A DNA stretch of 64,000 nucleotides, taken from Pseudomonas sp. ANT_H4 (GTDB lineage: Bacteria > Pseudomonadota > Gammaproteobacteria > Pseudomonadales > Pseudomonadaceae). A model generated the notes under the pieces. That model was not told the DNA's origin and did no database searches. It was given only the letters and a program-made list of their open reading frames with translations. The position numbers and the translations under genes are program-made. Of this stretch, positions 36,311 to 44,092 are shown piece by piece. Location of the stretch: NCBI RefSeq assembly GCF_008369295.1, contig NZ_VOBG01000011.1:1-64000 (forward strand), in the 5' to 3' direction. The first letter of the stretch is position 1. The number at the start of each line of letters is the position of its first letter.

Positions 36311-37174
36311 ATGCAGGTGATTTCTGTTATCTCGACCAAAGGCGGCGTAGGAAAAACCACGGTCGCCGCCAACCTCGGCGGTTTCATTGCTGATGCCGGC
36401 CTGAGGGTCCTGCTGCTCGACCTGGATATGCAGCCCACATTGTCCTCGTACTACGAGCTTACCCGTCGCGCGCCGTGCGGGATCTATGAGCTGCTGGCAT
36501 GCAACGAACGCGACATTGCGCGACTGGTATCGCGCACCGTCATAGACCGTCTGGACGTCATTCTGTCCAATGACGAGCATCGGCAGTTGAACACCCTCTT
36601 GCTGCATGCACCGGACGGGCGGCTTCGACTGCGGCACCTGCTACCGGTGTTTCAGCCGCACTACGACCTGGTGCTACTCGATACGCAAGGCGCTCGCAGT
36701 GTGCTGCTGGAGATGGCCGTGCTTGCCTCCGAGCAGGCGGTCTCGCCCGTCACGCCCGAAATTCTCGCCGCGCGTGAAATGCGCCGAGGCACTCTGCAGC
36801 TCATCGAAGACATCGCCCCCTATCGGCATCTGGGCATTAACCCGCCACACCTTCATCTCCTGCTCAACCGCGTACCTGCTGTATCAGCCAATGCAAAATT
36901 GATCCAGCAGACACTGCGTTTGATCTTCAGAGATCAGGAAGGGGTTCACGTCCTGCATACCGAGATCCCCGCGATCGAGGCATTTCCCCGAGCGGCAACG
37001 CGTGGTTTACCGGTCCATCGGGTTGAGCACCGACGGCCCACTGGCCGAGTCGCGGCAGCCGCACTGGACATTGTGCGCGGGTTGGCCAGTGAACTGTGCC
37101 CGCAATGGCAGGAGCAGTTCGCCCTGGTCAGCGGGAAGTTTGAGGGGAGACACTCTCATGTCAAACGCCCATGA
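36311..37174 (+). CDS. parA: ParA-type partition ATPase of the ICE
   Basis: The 287-residue deviant Walker A ATPase has KGGVGKTT at residues 10-17, LLLDLDMQPTLSSYY as the A' motif and DLVLLDTQGARSVLLEMAV as Walker B. Length and the LASEQAVSPVTPEILAAREMRRGTLQLI segment match ICE ParA proteins. It probably helps maintain the excised, replicating element and cooperates with ParB. Its 3' end overlaps the start of the small HicA-like gene by 17 bases, indicating a tightly packed operon. Confidence 0.9.
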   Translation: MQVISVISTKGGVGKTTVAANLGGFIADAGLRVLLLDLDMQPTLSSYYELTRRAPCGIYELLACNERDIARLVSRTVIDRLDVILSNDEHRQLNTLLLHAPDGRLRLRHLLPVFQPHYDLVLLDTQGARSVLLEMAVLASEQAVSPVTPEILAAREMRRGTLQLIEDIAPYRHLGINPPHLHLLLNRVPAVSANAKLIQQTLRLIFRDQEGVHVLHTEIPAIEAFPRAATRGLPVHRVEHRRPTGRVAAAALDIVRGLASELCPQWQEQFALVSGKFEGRHSHVKRP

Positions 37175-37418
37175 ACTGGCCCGTGGCCACAAGCGACTAC
37201 TTCCGCTGATTGAACATGCCCTGAGCGAGGGTTGGAATGTCTCCCGGACACCTGGGGGGCACCTCAAATTCGTCAAGCCGGGCTTACCGCCGATTTATAC
37301 CAGCGCGACAGCCAGCGATCACCGGGCAGAACGCAATGCACGCGCCATGCTGCGTCGCGCACAACGCCACGCCACGGTGGTCGAGCACCCCGATCAAGAG
37401 GGAGCCGACTATGGCTAA
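37158..37418 (+). CDS. Small HicA-like protein between parA and parB
   Basis: This 86-residue protein contains WNVSRTPGGHLKFVKPGLPPIYTSATASDHRAERNARAMLRRAQR. That block resembles the HicA/dsRBD-like fold (G-W-x-V-x-R-T-x-GGH ... SDHRA) seen in HicA toxins and relatives. No HicB antitoxin lies next to it, so a toxin role is uncertain; it may be an RNA- or DNA-binding accessory of the partition operon. It overlaps parA upstream and parB downstream (ATG of parB at 37411), consistent with coupled translation. A GAGGGGAGA site precedes the start. Confidence 0.72.
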   Translation: MSNAHELARGHKRLLPLIEHALSEGWNVSRTPGGHLKFVKPGLPPIYTSATASDHRAERNARAMLRRAQRHATVVEHPDQEGADYG

Positions 37419-39117
37419 TGTCTCCCCGCAAGAGATGGCCAACAAGCTGATGAGCGACGGTTTTAGTCGCTCCGGCCCTGTTGCAGAAACCTTGACAGAC
37501 CCGATCACCGATACCGCGATGGTGGTGACGCTGGACCAGTTGCGCCCCTATGAACTGGACCCGCGGCTGACGCGCAATCCGCTGTACGAGGAGATCAAAG
37601 CGTCCATCCGCCAGCGTGGGCTGGATGCCCCGCCGCCGATCACCCGTCGCCCCGGTGCCGATCACTACATCATTCGTAACGGCGGCAACACGCGCCTGGC
37701 GATACTGCGCGATCTGTGGAGTGAGAGCAAAGACGAACGATTCTTCCGTATCGGCTGCCTGTTCCGCCCATGGCCGGAGCGCGGTGAGATCGTCGCCCTG
37801 ACGGGACATCTCGCAGAAAACGAACTTCACGGTGGCCTGTCGTTTATCGAACGTGCCCTGGGTGTTGAAAAAGTCCGTGAGCTCTATGAACAGGAGGATG
37901 GTAAATCGCTGTCGCAGTCAGAGCTTGCCCGACGCCTCAAGGCTGACGGCTACCCCGTGCCTCAGCCCCACATCAGCCGCATGCAGGAGGCCATCCAGTT
38001 CCTGCTGCCAGCGATACCGAACGTGCTCTATGCCGGCCTGGGACGCCCCCAAGTCGAGCAACTGACCAGCCTGCGTAGAGCCGGTTCCCGGATCTGGGAT
38101 GCGCGCGTCACCAAGAACAATCTAAGCATTGATTTTGCAACGCTGTTCCAGGATGTCCTGATGGTATTTGACTCCCCAGGGAGCTTTACGGCGCAACGGG
38201 TGCAAGATGAACTGATCGGCCAGATGTCCGAGTTGCTCGGGGTGGACTATGACACGCTGGTGTTCGAAATCACCGATTCCGAAAAGCGCTGGCAGTTGCT
38301 TACTAGTGAACCGAACACACCGCCAGGTACGGAGACCACAGGGTCGGTCTCCACGACCAAGCCAACATCTCCATCCGTAGTCGCACCGCCCACGTCATCA
38401 TCCACACCGCGGGTAACAGAGGCACCCAGGATACCGGCAAGCGATACCCTTTCGATTCAAGAGGGGCCTGCGACACATCCTCTGGCCGACGTGAATGACG
38501 ATCAATATGCTAAGGCCGATCACTCGGCCTTACTTCAGGAGCATATCGTCTCACCTGCCGAGACCACCGAGCGCCTACAGTCGATCCAACGATTGGTGAC
38601 CGAGCATGTCGGCGAGACGCCACCTGATTTCGAAACCAGCGTGCTGCAGGCCATCCCTGTTCAGGCAGGCGGTCTCTACCCCATCTCGGATGTCTGGTAC
38701 ATCGATCCCGGCCTCGATACGCCGGATCGGCTGCGCGTCCACATCGCTCAGTTCGCGCGTGAGATCGCCAACGAAGCGGGTCTGGAAGAGGCCATTGTCG
38801 CCTGCGACGAGGGCATCGGCTTCACATGCGCGGGAATATCTACCGATGCGAACACGCACTCAAATCTCCGTGGTGCATTACTGCTGCTGCATAGCCTGAG
38901 CGTTCCCTACCAGCCGGACCGGACTCCGCCTTTACGGATGCCCGGGGATTTGGGCGCTCTTCTGCTGGGGCTGGAACACAGCCCTTCATCACAACCTACC
39001 GCTAGATTGAGCGATACGAGCCTGGTGAAGCTTTTCCGCTTGGTGCGACTCGCCCGGCGACTGCTGGACATCGAGGCGGACATCACTGATGGCGATGCCG
39101 CCCTGAACGGATCATGA
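37411..39117 (+). CDS. parB: ParB-family partition protein of the ICE
   Basis: The 568-residue protein has a ParB N-terminal nuclease-like domain (LDQLRPYELDPRLTRNPLYEEIKASIRQRGLDAPPPITRRPGADHYIIRNGGNTRLAILRDL). A KorB/ParB helix-turn-helix region follows (SLSQSELARRLKADGYPVPQPHISRMQEAIQFLLPAIPNVLYAGLGRPQVEQL). A Ser/Thr/Pro-rich linker leads to a long C-terminal part typical of ICE ParB proteins. ATG at 37411 overlaps the upstream stop and has a GGGAG site. The longer open frame from 37237 is out of register with the family. It should bind a centromere-like site; the palindrome array at 40959-41312 is one candidate. Confidence 0.87.
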   Translation: MANVSPQEMANKLMSDGFSRSGPVAETLTDPITDTAMVVTLDQLRPYELDPRLTRNPLYEEIKASIRQRGLDAPPPITRRPGADHYIIRNGGNTRLAILRDLWSESKDERFFRIGCLFRPWPERGEIVALTGHLAENELHGGLSFIERALGVEKVRELYEQEDGKSLSQSELARRLKADGYPVPQPHISRMQEAIQFLLPAIPNVLYAGLGRPQVEQLTSLRRAGSRIWDARVTKNNLSIDFATLFQDVLMVFDSPGSFTAQRVQDELIGQMSELLGVDYDTLVFEITDSEKRWQLLTSEPNTPPGTETTGSVSTTKPTSPSVVAPPTSSSTPRVTEAPRIPASDTLSIQEGPATHPLADVNDDQYAKADHSALLQEHIVSPAETTERLQSIQRLVTEHVGETPPDFETSVLQAIPVQAGGLYPISDVWYIDPGLDTPDRLRVHIAQFAREIANEAGLEEAIVACDEGIGFTCAGISTDANTHSNLRGALLLLHSLSVPYQPDRTPPLRMPGDLGALLLGLEHSPSSQPTARLSDTSLVKLFRLVRLARRLLDIEADITDGDAALNGS

Positions 39118-39128
39118 GGGCGCCGACC

Positions 39129-39689
39129 ATGCCCGAACCGCATCCGCTCAATCAGGCCGTCATCGCGCAAGCGCTCCACGATTTGCGCAATGGCCAGTTG
39201 CGCCGGGCCAAGTCCATGGGATTTGACGATGCTGCTCTGGATGCACTCAAGCATCCGGCCATGGCCAGCCTCCTGGCCAACGCCACCGTCTCATGGTGTT
39301 CCGTGAGCGTGAATTCGGAAGTGCTGCGACGCCTTCTGAGCCAGGTAGACAATCTCTCACGGGAAATCGAGGAGATCGATCGGTTCCTGCGACTGGGTGC
39401 GAGCACAGAACTCATCAGCAGATTTTATGGCCTGAACCATCAGGAAATCGCCCTCAGGCGCGACGTCATCGGGCTACCGAAACGCAAGGGCCGGCATCCG
39501 GTTCTGACAGAAGAGCAGGACTCCGATCTCTGGCATCGCTGGTCTGAAACCGTAAAAGAGCGTGGCACTGCGCTGACCGACGACATGGCCATGCTTGCCA
39601 TTACAGCTGATCTTGCGGAGTCTACGGGCCTGCCCATCTCTGTCATTTGGAGCGCTATCCGAGGGTGGATTGATGAAGGGCTGATCTGA
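39129..39689 (+). CDS. DUF2857-type ICE protein
   Basis: This 186-residue protein of the DUF2857 type is encoded between parB and the STY4528-type replication gene in this ICE family. The middle (VNSEVLRRLLSQVDNLSREIEEIDRFLRLGASTELISRFYGLNHQEIALRRDVIGLPKRKGRHPVLTEEQDSDLWHRW) looks like a helix-turn-helix or sigma-like region, which fits a regulatory or replication role. Two starts are possible: ATG 39114, overlapping the parB stop, and ATG 39129, which is better spaced from GAGGG. Function not established. Confidence 0.75.
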   Translation: MPEPHPLNQAVIAQALHDLRNGQLRRAKSMGFDDAALDALKHPAMASLLANATVSWCSVSVNSEVLRRLLSQVDNLSREIEEIDRFLRLGASTELISRFYGLNHQEIALRRDVIGLPKRKGRHPVLTEEQDSDLWHRWSETVKERGTALTDDMAMLAITADLAESTGLPISVIWSAIRGWIDEGLI

Positions 39690-40879
39690 TGGGCAGTCCA
39701 CGTCATTCACGCGGTCCCGTATCGCTGGGGGAGTTGTTCGATCAGGCGCTGCAGCACATGCCGCCTCCCCCGACCATGGCAGCGGCACCACCAGCTCCGT
39801 CTGATGGATTCATCTTCAGTGGTAATCGTCATGACAGCGTGCCACGTGCGTTGTTGCTGGACAATCGACTGACCCCGCTTGAACGAAACGCCTGGCAAGT
39901 CTTCCGTCTGCTGCTCAATGATGACGGGGTCACGGCCTTTCCCACTTATGAACAGCTCGCTCCCTGGCTGGCCTCAATGCCGTGTACGACGCGCGCATCC
40001 CATGAAACTGTTGCCCGCGCGCTGACCCTGCTAAGGCTGACGCGCTGGATCAGCCTGGTGCGTCGCAGGCGTGACCCGAAGACCGGACGGATATTGGGTA
40101 ACCTCTATGTGTTGCACGATGAACCCCTGACGCCCTATGAAGCCATCCAGCTCGACGCCGATTATCTGAGGCTGGTCAGCCGGTCCTTGGCCCACGCTAG
40201 CAAGTCCATCCAGAGCGTCGGTGTGCATGTGCTGAAAGAAATGGCTGAAGATCCGTTGCTCAGCGGCCAGATGCTTCCCACCCGGTTACAGGTACTGTCG
40301 CAGCGCCTGGCCGCGCAGGGTTGGGTTCAGACGGCGACTTATCCACAGCCTGGGGATGCCCACAATTCCGAAGAAGGGCCAGAAAGCCTTCTTCGGAATC
40401 AGCCGCGCCCGACTTCGGAATCCGAAGCAGGCGAAAAGCCCAGTAAATCCGGCTCACTTCGGAATCCGAAGACCGATAGTACTGTACGTAAAGAAAAAGA
40501 AATAAAAGAAGTACGTACTGTACCGCGCGCGCACGAGTTGGGAGTGCTTCGGCTCCCCGAGCGCTTCCTGTCACTCAAAGCAGAGCAGCAATCAGGCGCA
40601 CTCGCCGCCCTACAGGCCGTGGATACGCAGTTGCATCAGGCTGTCCTCGACGAATGGGATGCCCGCTGCCAAGCCAGCACGGTACACAATCCCGCCGGGT
40701 ACTTGTTCGGCATCATCCAGAAAGCCATGCGTAGCGAGTTCCGCGCCTGGGCTGGACAGAAGGCAGCCAGCGTCACGACAGCACCAGAGTCGCAGCCCCA
40801 GAAATCACCGCCACCTGCGGACCCCGCCGTGGCACAGGAGCATATCGCCCGTCTGCGGGCACTGATGCGCCTGCCCTGA
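39689..40879 (+). CDS. STY4528-family ICE replication protein
   Basis: The 396-residue protein is of the STY4528 pathogenicity-island replication type. The N-terminal half has a winged-helix region (RLTPLERNAWQVFRLLLNDDGVTAFPTYEQLAPWLASMPCTTRASHETVARALTLLRLTRWISLVRRRRDPKTGRILGNLYVLHD) like plasmid replication initiators. A low-complexity linker (about residues 228-275) follows, then a helical C terminus (HNPAGYLFGIIQKAMRSEFRAWAGQ). The linker-coding DNA holds a DnaA box, palindromic repeats and an A+T-rich tract, listed separately. The start overlaps the previous stop. It is the best candidate for the initiator of autonomous ICE replication. Confidence 0.82.
   Translation: MGSPRHSRGPVSLGELFDQALQHMPPPPTMAAAPPAPSDGFIFSGNRHDSVPRALLLDNRLTPLERNAWQVFRLLLNDDGVTAFPTYEQLAPWLASMPCTTRASHETVARALTLLRLTRWISLVRRRRDPKTGRILGNLYVLHDEPLTPYEAIQLDADYLRLVSRSLAHASKSIQSVGVHVLKEMAEDPLLSGQMLPTRLQVLSQRLAAQGWVQTATYPQPGDAHNSEEGPESLLRNQPRPTSESEAGEKPSKSGSLRNPKTDSTVRKEKEIKEVRTVPRAHELGVLRLPERFLSLKAEQQSGALAALQAVDTQLHQAVLDEWDARCQASTVHNPAGYLFGIIQKAMRSEFRAWAGQKAASVTTAPESQPQKSPPPADPAVAQEHIARLRALMRLP
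40339..40512. other. Candidate replication origin inside the replication gene
   Basis: In order, the segment contains a perfect DnaA box TTATCCACA (40339-40347), the half site ATTCCGAAG (40365-40373) and the half site CTTCGGAATC (40391-40400). Two full near-palindromes CTTCGGAATCCGAAG follow (40413-40427 and 40457-40471), then an almost pure A tract with few C (40489-40511). GTACTGTAC repeats flank the A+T-rich part. Initiator iterons followed by a melting region, nested in the initiator gene, is the layout of lambda-type and plasmid theta origins. Function here is inferred. Confidence 0.55.
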
Positions 40880-40958
40880 ACACAGCCGTCGCAAACTTTC
40901 TAGATGACGAGCATGCCATGACTCGATCTGTCCAAACGCTGCGGCGGCCTGCGCGTGC

Positions 40959-41312
40959 GTCCACCGAGTGCCAGGGTCGCCTATACCACGGGTATAGCTG
41001 AACACGCTGCCTTCCCTGCAATGCATCACTTCCAGCTCCGTGTCATCAGCATGGAGGAGTCCACCAAAGTCCATAGTCGCCTATACCACTGGTATAGTTG
41101 AACACACTGCCTTCCCTGCAACGCATCACCTCCAGCCTGGGGGCATTCGCAGGAAGAGTCCACCGAAAGCCACTGTCGCCTATACCACTGGTATAGCTGA
41201 ACAGACTGCCTTCCCTGCAATGCATCACCACCAGCCCCAGGATCATTCGCCTGAAGAGTCCACCGAAGGCCATGGTCGCCTATACCACTGGTATAGTTGA
41301 ACACGCAGCCTT
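40959..41312. repeat. Four ~100-bp tandem repeats, each with a 17-bp palindrome
   Basis: Units start at 40959, 41059, 41158 and 41258 (periods 100, 99, 100; the last is partial). Each carries GTCCACC, then GTCGCCTATACC-N3-GGTATAG and TGAACA. The first three continue with CTGCCTTCCCTGCAAYGCATCAC. The palindromes are at 40981-40997, 41081-41097, 41180-41196 and 41280-41296. The 99/100 spacing breaks every reading frame, so the array is not coding. It fills the 620-base gap between the replication gene and the PFL_4669 gene. Centromere, operator array or recombination site are possible roles. Confidence 0.85.
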
Positions 41313-41498
41313 CCAGAAACTGCGAAGGGCAATGGTCACGATATACATCTCGCAGCCGGTCAGCCCCGGCGAAGCGCAAGACTTCACGGCAGCCGTGTGA
41401 ACGCCTAAACAGGCATTCATGCGGTGCGGTTTGATGACTGACACCCTTCCGGTCAATGCCGATGCTGGCGACTCGTTTCCTTACCGAGAGTCGTCACG

Positions 41499-42326
41499 AT
41501 GGCCACCGAACCCAAATCTTCCCTGCAGTTGAACCTTGGTTCACTGCGCAGCGCGATGTCGCTGACGCTGCACACCCATCATGCATCCCGCATCTGGCAC
41601 GGACGCGCGCCCTCCGAGGGCAAACCCGGCATTGTCGGGCTCAACGGCTTTGTCGCCATCATGACCAAGCTCAAACGCGGCGCCGAGCAGGATGATCCCT
41701 ACTCCGACTGGTGGATGCTGCGCATTGAGGACAAGCTCAGCACCACCAAAGAACAGCTTCAGGCCTTACGCGAACAGGTTGATCAGGCGCTGGCCGATGT
41801 GCCGGCTGCACTCAGCCTGGGCGAGAACCTCAACGTCCAGCCGGTAAAGCTGCCGCTGTTCGTGGCCTCGCAGCTCGGCTTCATGGCGGTCTATCTGCTC
41901 GCCGACTACGACGATCTGGCCCGGCGTCTGATCCTGGCGCATCACACCGCCTTGATTGACCGCAGCACGCTGGAGCGCTGGCTCAGCGAAGGCGCGCATG
42001 CGTTGCGCAGCCTTTTCAGCCTGGCGCAGCAATACCGCTACTCCGGCACGAAGCGTGACGATTTTGCCGCGAACAACGCCGCGGCGCGCGCGGCCCTGGA
42101 GAAGTACGGCGAACTGCCGCAGGACGTGCTCGAAGGCACACGCCGTTCACGCTTTGCACCGCCGCTTCTCCATCGCCCTTCTCCGACATCCGCGCCAGGC
42201 CTGTCGACAGTTTCAGAGGTTGCGCCAGCCAACGACATTGACACCGTTGAACCAGCCATATCAAACGAGGAGGATCTGGACGGCGGTACACCTGCGTCTG
42301 TCGACAGTGAGGACGAACCAGCATGA
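41499..42326 (+). CDS. PFL_4669-family ICE protein
   Basis: This 275-residue protein is of the PFL_4669 type (TIGR03761), conserved in PFGI-1/ICEclc-like elements. Recognisable blocks are SLTLHTHHASRIWHGRAPSEGKPGIVGLNGFVAIMTKLKRGAEQDDPYSDWWMLRIEDKL and GFMAVYLLADYDDLARRLILAHHTALIDR. The role is not established; it precedes DUF3158 and ssb in a compact operon (four-base overlap with the next gene), so a DNA-processing or replication role is likely. The C-terminal 60 residues are low-complexity and acidic. Confidence 0.82.
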   Translation: MATEPKSSLQLNLGSLRSAMSLTLHTHHASRIWHGRAPSEGKPGIVGLNGFVAIMTKLKRGAEQDDPYSDWWMLRIEDKLSTTKEQLQALREQVDQALADVPAALSLGENLNVQPVKLPLFVASQLGFMAVYLLADYDDLARRLILAHHTALIDRSTLERWLSEGAHALRSLFSLAQQYRYSGTKRDDFAANNAAARAALEKYGELPQDVLEGTRRSRFAPPLLHRPSPTSAPGLSTVSEVAPANDIDTVEPAISNEEDLDGGTPASVDSEDEPA

Positions 42327-42838
42327 CCGCAGCCAACCGCTTCTTGGCACTAGAACAGGCGGACTTCCAGAGGCTGGAACAGGCTGCCTACCTAAAAGGC
42401 CTTTTAAAGCCTTTTAAAGGTAATGGGGAGCTTGCGACCTGGGCCAGCCAGTGCCAAGCGCTGCGGGACGATCTAATCGGACTGGCGCAGCGCAAGGTGC
42501 TGTCGCAGGCCCGCAGCCACCCCTTCAACCTGCTTGCCGTGCAACTGGCCCAGCAAACCACTGGCGCAGGCACGACCTTTCTGCGTTGGCGCAACCTCGA
42601 TCGTTCGCGCATGGGTACTGCTTTGTGGGAGGAGCTGCTTGCCAGCCCCGGCACACCGGCATCGCTGATCGACGACCTCTTCGCCATCGAGGTGCAGCGC
42701 ATCGTGCTGAACCTGCAGATCAGCCTTACCCACAGTATCGCCCGGCAAACCTCGGCATGCGCCAGCAAGTTGGCCCATGCCGAGGGGGCTTACCAACGGC
42801 GTGTCCACGCCACCAACCCCAAGGAGTCACACTCATGA
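42323..42838 (+). CDS. DUF3158-type ICE protein
   Basis: This 171-residue protein of the DUF3158 type sits between the PFL_4669 and SSB genes, as is usual in this ICE family. It is mostly helical with no recognised catalytic motif (LGLAQRKVLSQARSHPFNLLAVQLAQQTTGAGTTFLRWRNLDRSRMGTALWEELL region). The start overlaps the upstream stop by four bases (ATGA) and the stop overlaps the ssb start in the same way. A short internal repeat, GGCCTTTTAAAGCCTTTTAAAGG near 42398-42420, encodes LLKPFKG. Function unknown. Confidence 0.75.
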   Translation: MTAANRFLALEQADFQRLEQAAYLKGLLKPFKGNGELATWASQCQALRDDLIGLAQRKVLSQARSHPFNLLAVQLAQQTTGAGTTFLRWRNLDRSRMGTALWEELLASPGTPASLIDDLFAIEVQRIVLNLQISLTHSIARQTSACASKLAHAEGAYQRRVHATNPKESHS

Positions 42839-43230
42839 GCACGCATTTCTACGGTGAGGGCAACATCGGTTCGGCGCCAGAATTCCGCGAGTTTCCGAAC
42901 GGCAATAACGAGCCGCGTAGGCTATTGCGCCTGAATGTCTATTTCGACAACCCTATTCCGACAAAGGACGGTTTTGAAGATCGCGGAGGGTTCTGGGCCC
43001 CGGTCGAGATTTGGCATCGCGACGCCGAACGTTGGGCTGCGCTGTACCAGAAGGGCATGCGCGTCCTGGTGGAGGGGCGGGCCGTGAAGGACGATTGGGA
43101 GGATGCGGAGGAAAACGAGCGCGTGACCTTCAAGATTGAAGCGCGCCGCGCCGGGATCCTGCCGTATCGCCTTGAGGCGGTCGTGCTTGGGGCCAAACCC
43201 GCAGCAGCGGAGCCAGCCGAGAACGAGTGA
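42835..43230 (+). CDS. ssb: Single-stranded DNA-binding protein of the ICE
   Basis: The 131-residue ICE-type SSB has an OB-fold (FYGEGNIGSAPEFREFPNGNNEPRRLLRLNVYFDNPIPTKDGFEDRGGFWAPVEIWHRDAERWAALYQKGMRVLVEGRAVKDDWEDAEENERVTFKIEARRAGILP). It is divergent from chromosomal SSB and lacks the acidic DDDIPF tail, ending instead AEPAENE. It should coat single-stranded ICE DNA during transfer or replication. An AAGGAG site lies at 42821-42826, and the start overlaps the DUF3158 stop. In ICEclc, ssb belongs to the bistably expressed inrR/ssb/par gene set (known for that element). Confidence 0.87.
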   Translation: MSTHFYGEGNIGSAPEFREFPNGNNEPRRLLRLNVYFDNPIPTKDGFEDRGGFWAPVEIWHRDAERWAALYQKGMRVLVEGRAVKDDWEDAEENERVTFKIEARRAGILPYRLEAVVLGAKPAAAEPAENE

Positions 43231-43431
43231 TCATTCCCGCCCTGCGTGCACCTTTCCCGCTGAGCGATTGCGCCAACCACCAGTCGCTCACCGGGCAACA
43301 GCCAGCGTCCATGGAGTTCCACTGAGATCCACAGTTCGCGGCACATGGAGAAGCTCCCGGAAAACCAACCTACGGCCTCCATTCGCGGCCCCATTGCTTC
43401 CGACTCTTGCAGACTCTCCTCGCTTGCTACA

Positions 43432-43629
43432 TCAGTCGAGATTCTCTGCGATATGGAACACAAGCCTCAGCGGCTCCTTGCTGTCCACGATCTGGTACAT
43501 CACATCCCGCTTGCTTCTCGGCAGCGTTTTGGCACAGCGCTTCGCCGTATCACGCACGGCGGCATTCGTACCGTGGATGGTCGCCGCCAACAGCAGCACT
43601 AGGTATGCATCGGTCAGCGTCTTCGCCAT
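43432..43629 (-). CDS. Candidate small protein, 65 residues
   Basis: This minus-strand frame begins MAKTLTDAYLVLLLAATIHGTNAAVRDTAKRCAKTLPRSKRDVMYQIVDSKEPLRLVFHIAENLD. Composition looks protein-like, with an amphipathic or hydrophobic N-terminal helix and no low-complexity artefact. A GAGTGAGGTG purine stretch precedes the ATG. The open frame extends 15 codons upstream and its first ATG abuts the stop of the next candidate (ATGTGATG), as in an operon. I do not recognise a family. Confidence 0.4.
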   Translation of the reverse strand: MAKTLTDAYLVLLLAATIHGTNAAVRDTAKRCAKTLPRSKRDVMYQIVDSKEPLRLVFHIAENLD

Positions 43630-43670
43630 CACCTCACTCTCGTTGCAAATCGCCACTAACACTTGACCCA

Positions 43671-43814
43671 TCACATAGTGTCTTTCTTCGGCTGATCAGG
43701 GGGGAGCTTAATGGCCATCACTCGCTGTACCGCCACTTTGCACCCACCCGCTTGGGTCTGGATCATGTCAAATTGCTCCACTGACGTCCACTGAGGTCGC
43801 AGCCCGCGGTACAT
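43671..43814 (-). CDS. Candidate small protein, 47 residues
   Basis: The minus-strand frame MYRGLRPQWTSVEQFDMIQTQAGGCKVAVQRVMAIKLPPDQPKKDTM has a GGGAG ribosome site seven bases before the ATG. It ends in TGA within ATGTGATG, directly coupled to the open frame of the 65-residue candidate. The frame can be extended to 43880. No family recognised; coding status is uncertain. Confidence 0.35.
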   Translation of the reverse strand: MYRGLRPQWTSVEQFDMIQTQAGGCKVAVQRVMAIKLPPDQPKKDTM

Positions 43815-44092
43815 GACGATGCTCCCGACGCGCCATCTCACGACACGTTTGAACCTCCTGAGAACTCCATCACACGCCACTTACGTCGGTCTGATCACGC
43901 CCACGCACGCTGAATACGGATGAGCAGTGGCTCGGTTAGGTTTTCGACAAACCCGGTAATCGCCGGCATCAATGATCGCGTGTCCATCCTCTTCCGGTGC
44001 ACAGATCGAATGCCGGGCGCTTCATTGTGCATCGGCAATGAGATGGACGGCGTATTCATCAATATTTTGACCTAACGCTACAAGGAGGGTCC

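Larger units (their letters stand above)
43231..44092. other. Mostly non-coding gap with two candidate small minus-strand genes
   Basis: About 860 bases separate ssb and the ATPase gene. Apart from the two small minus-strand frames listed next I see no gene. Two related stretches (43310-43372 and 43779-43837; both with TCCACTGAG, CGCGG(C/T)ACATG and GCTCCCG) suggest a local duplication. Confidence 0.45.

Noticed and set aside
40959..41312. CRISPR array
   Set aside because: The repeated unit is about 100 bp and similar over its whole length, so there are no unique spacers, and no cas genes are present.
40805..41379. Repeat protein encoded by the array (frames with recurring NYTSGIGD on the minus strand, YTTGI on the plus strand)
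   Set aside because: Unit lengths of 99 and 100 break the frame between units, and the similar peptides arise in different frames from the DNA repeat; no ribosome sites.
43136..43784. Plus-strand frames of 85-176 codons between ssb and the ATPase gene
   Set aside because: Arg/Ser/Pro-rich shadows opposite the more protein-like minus-strand candidates.
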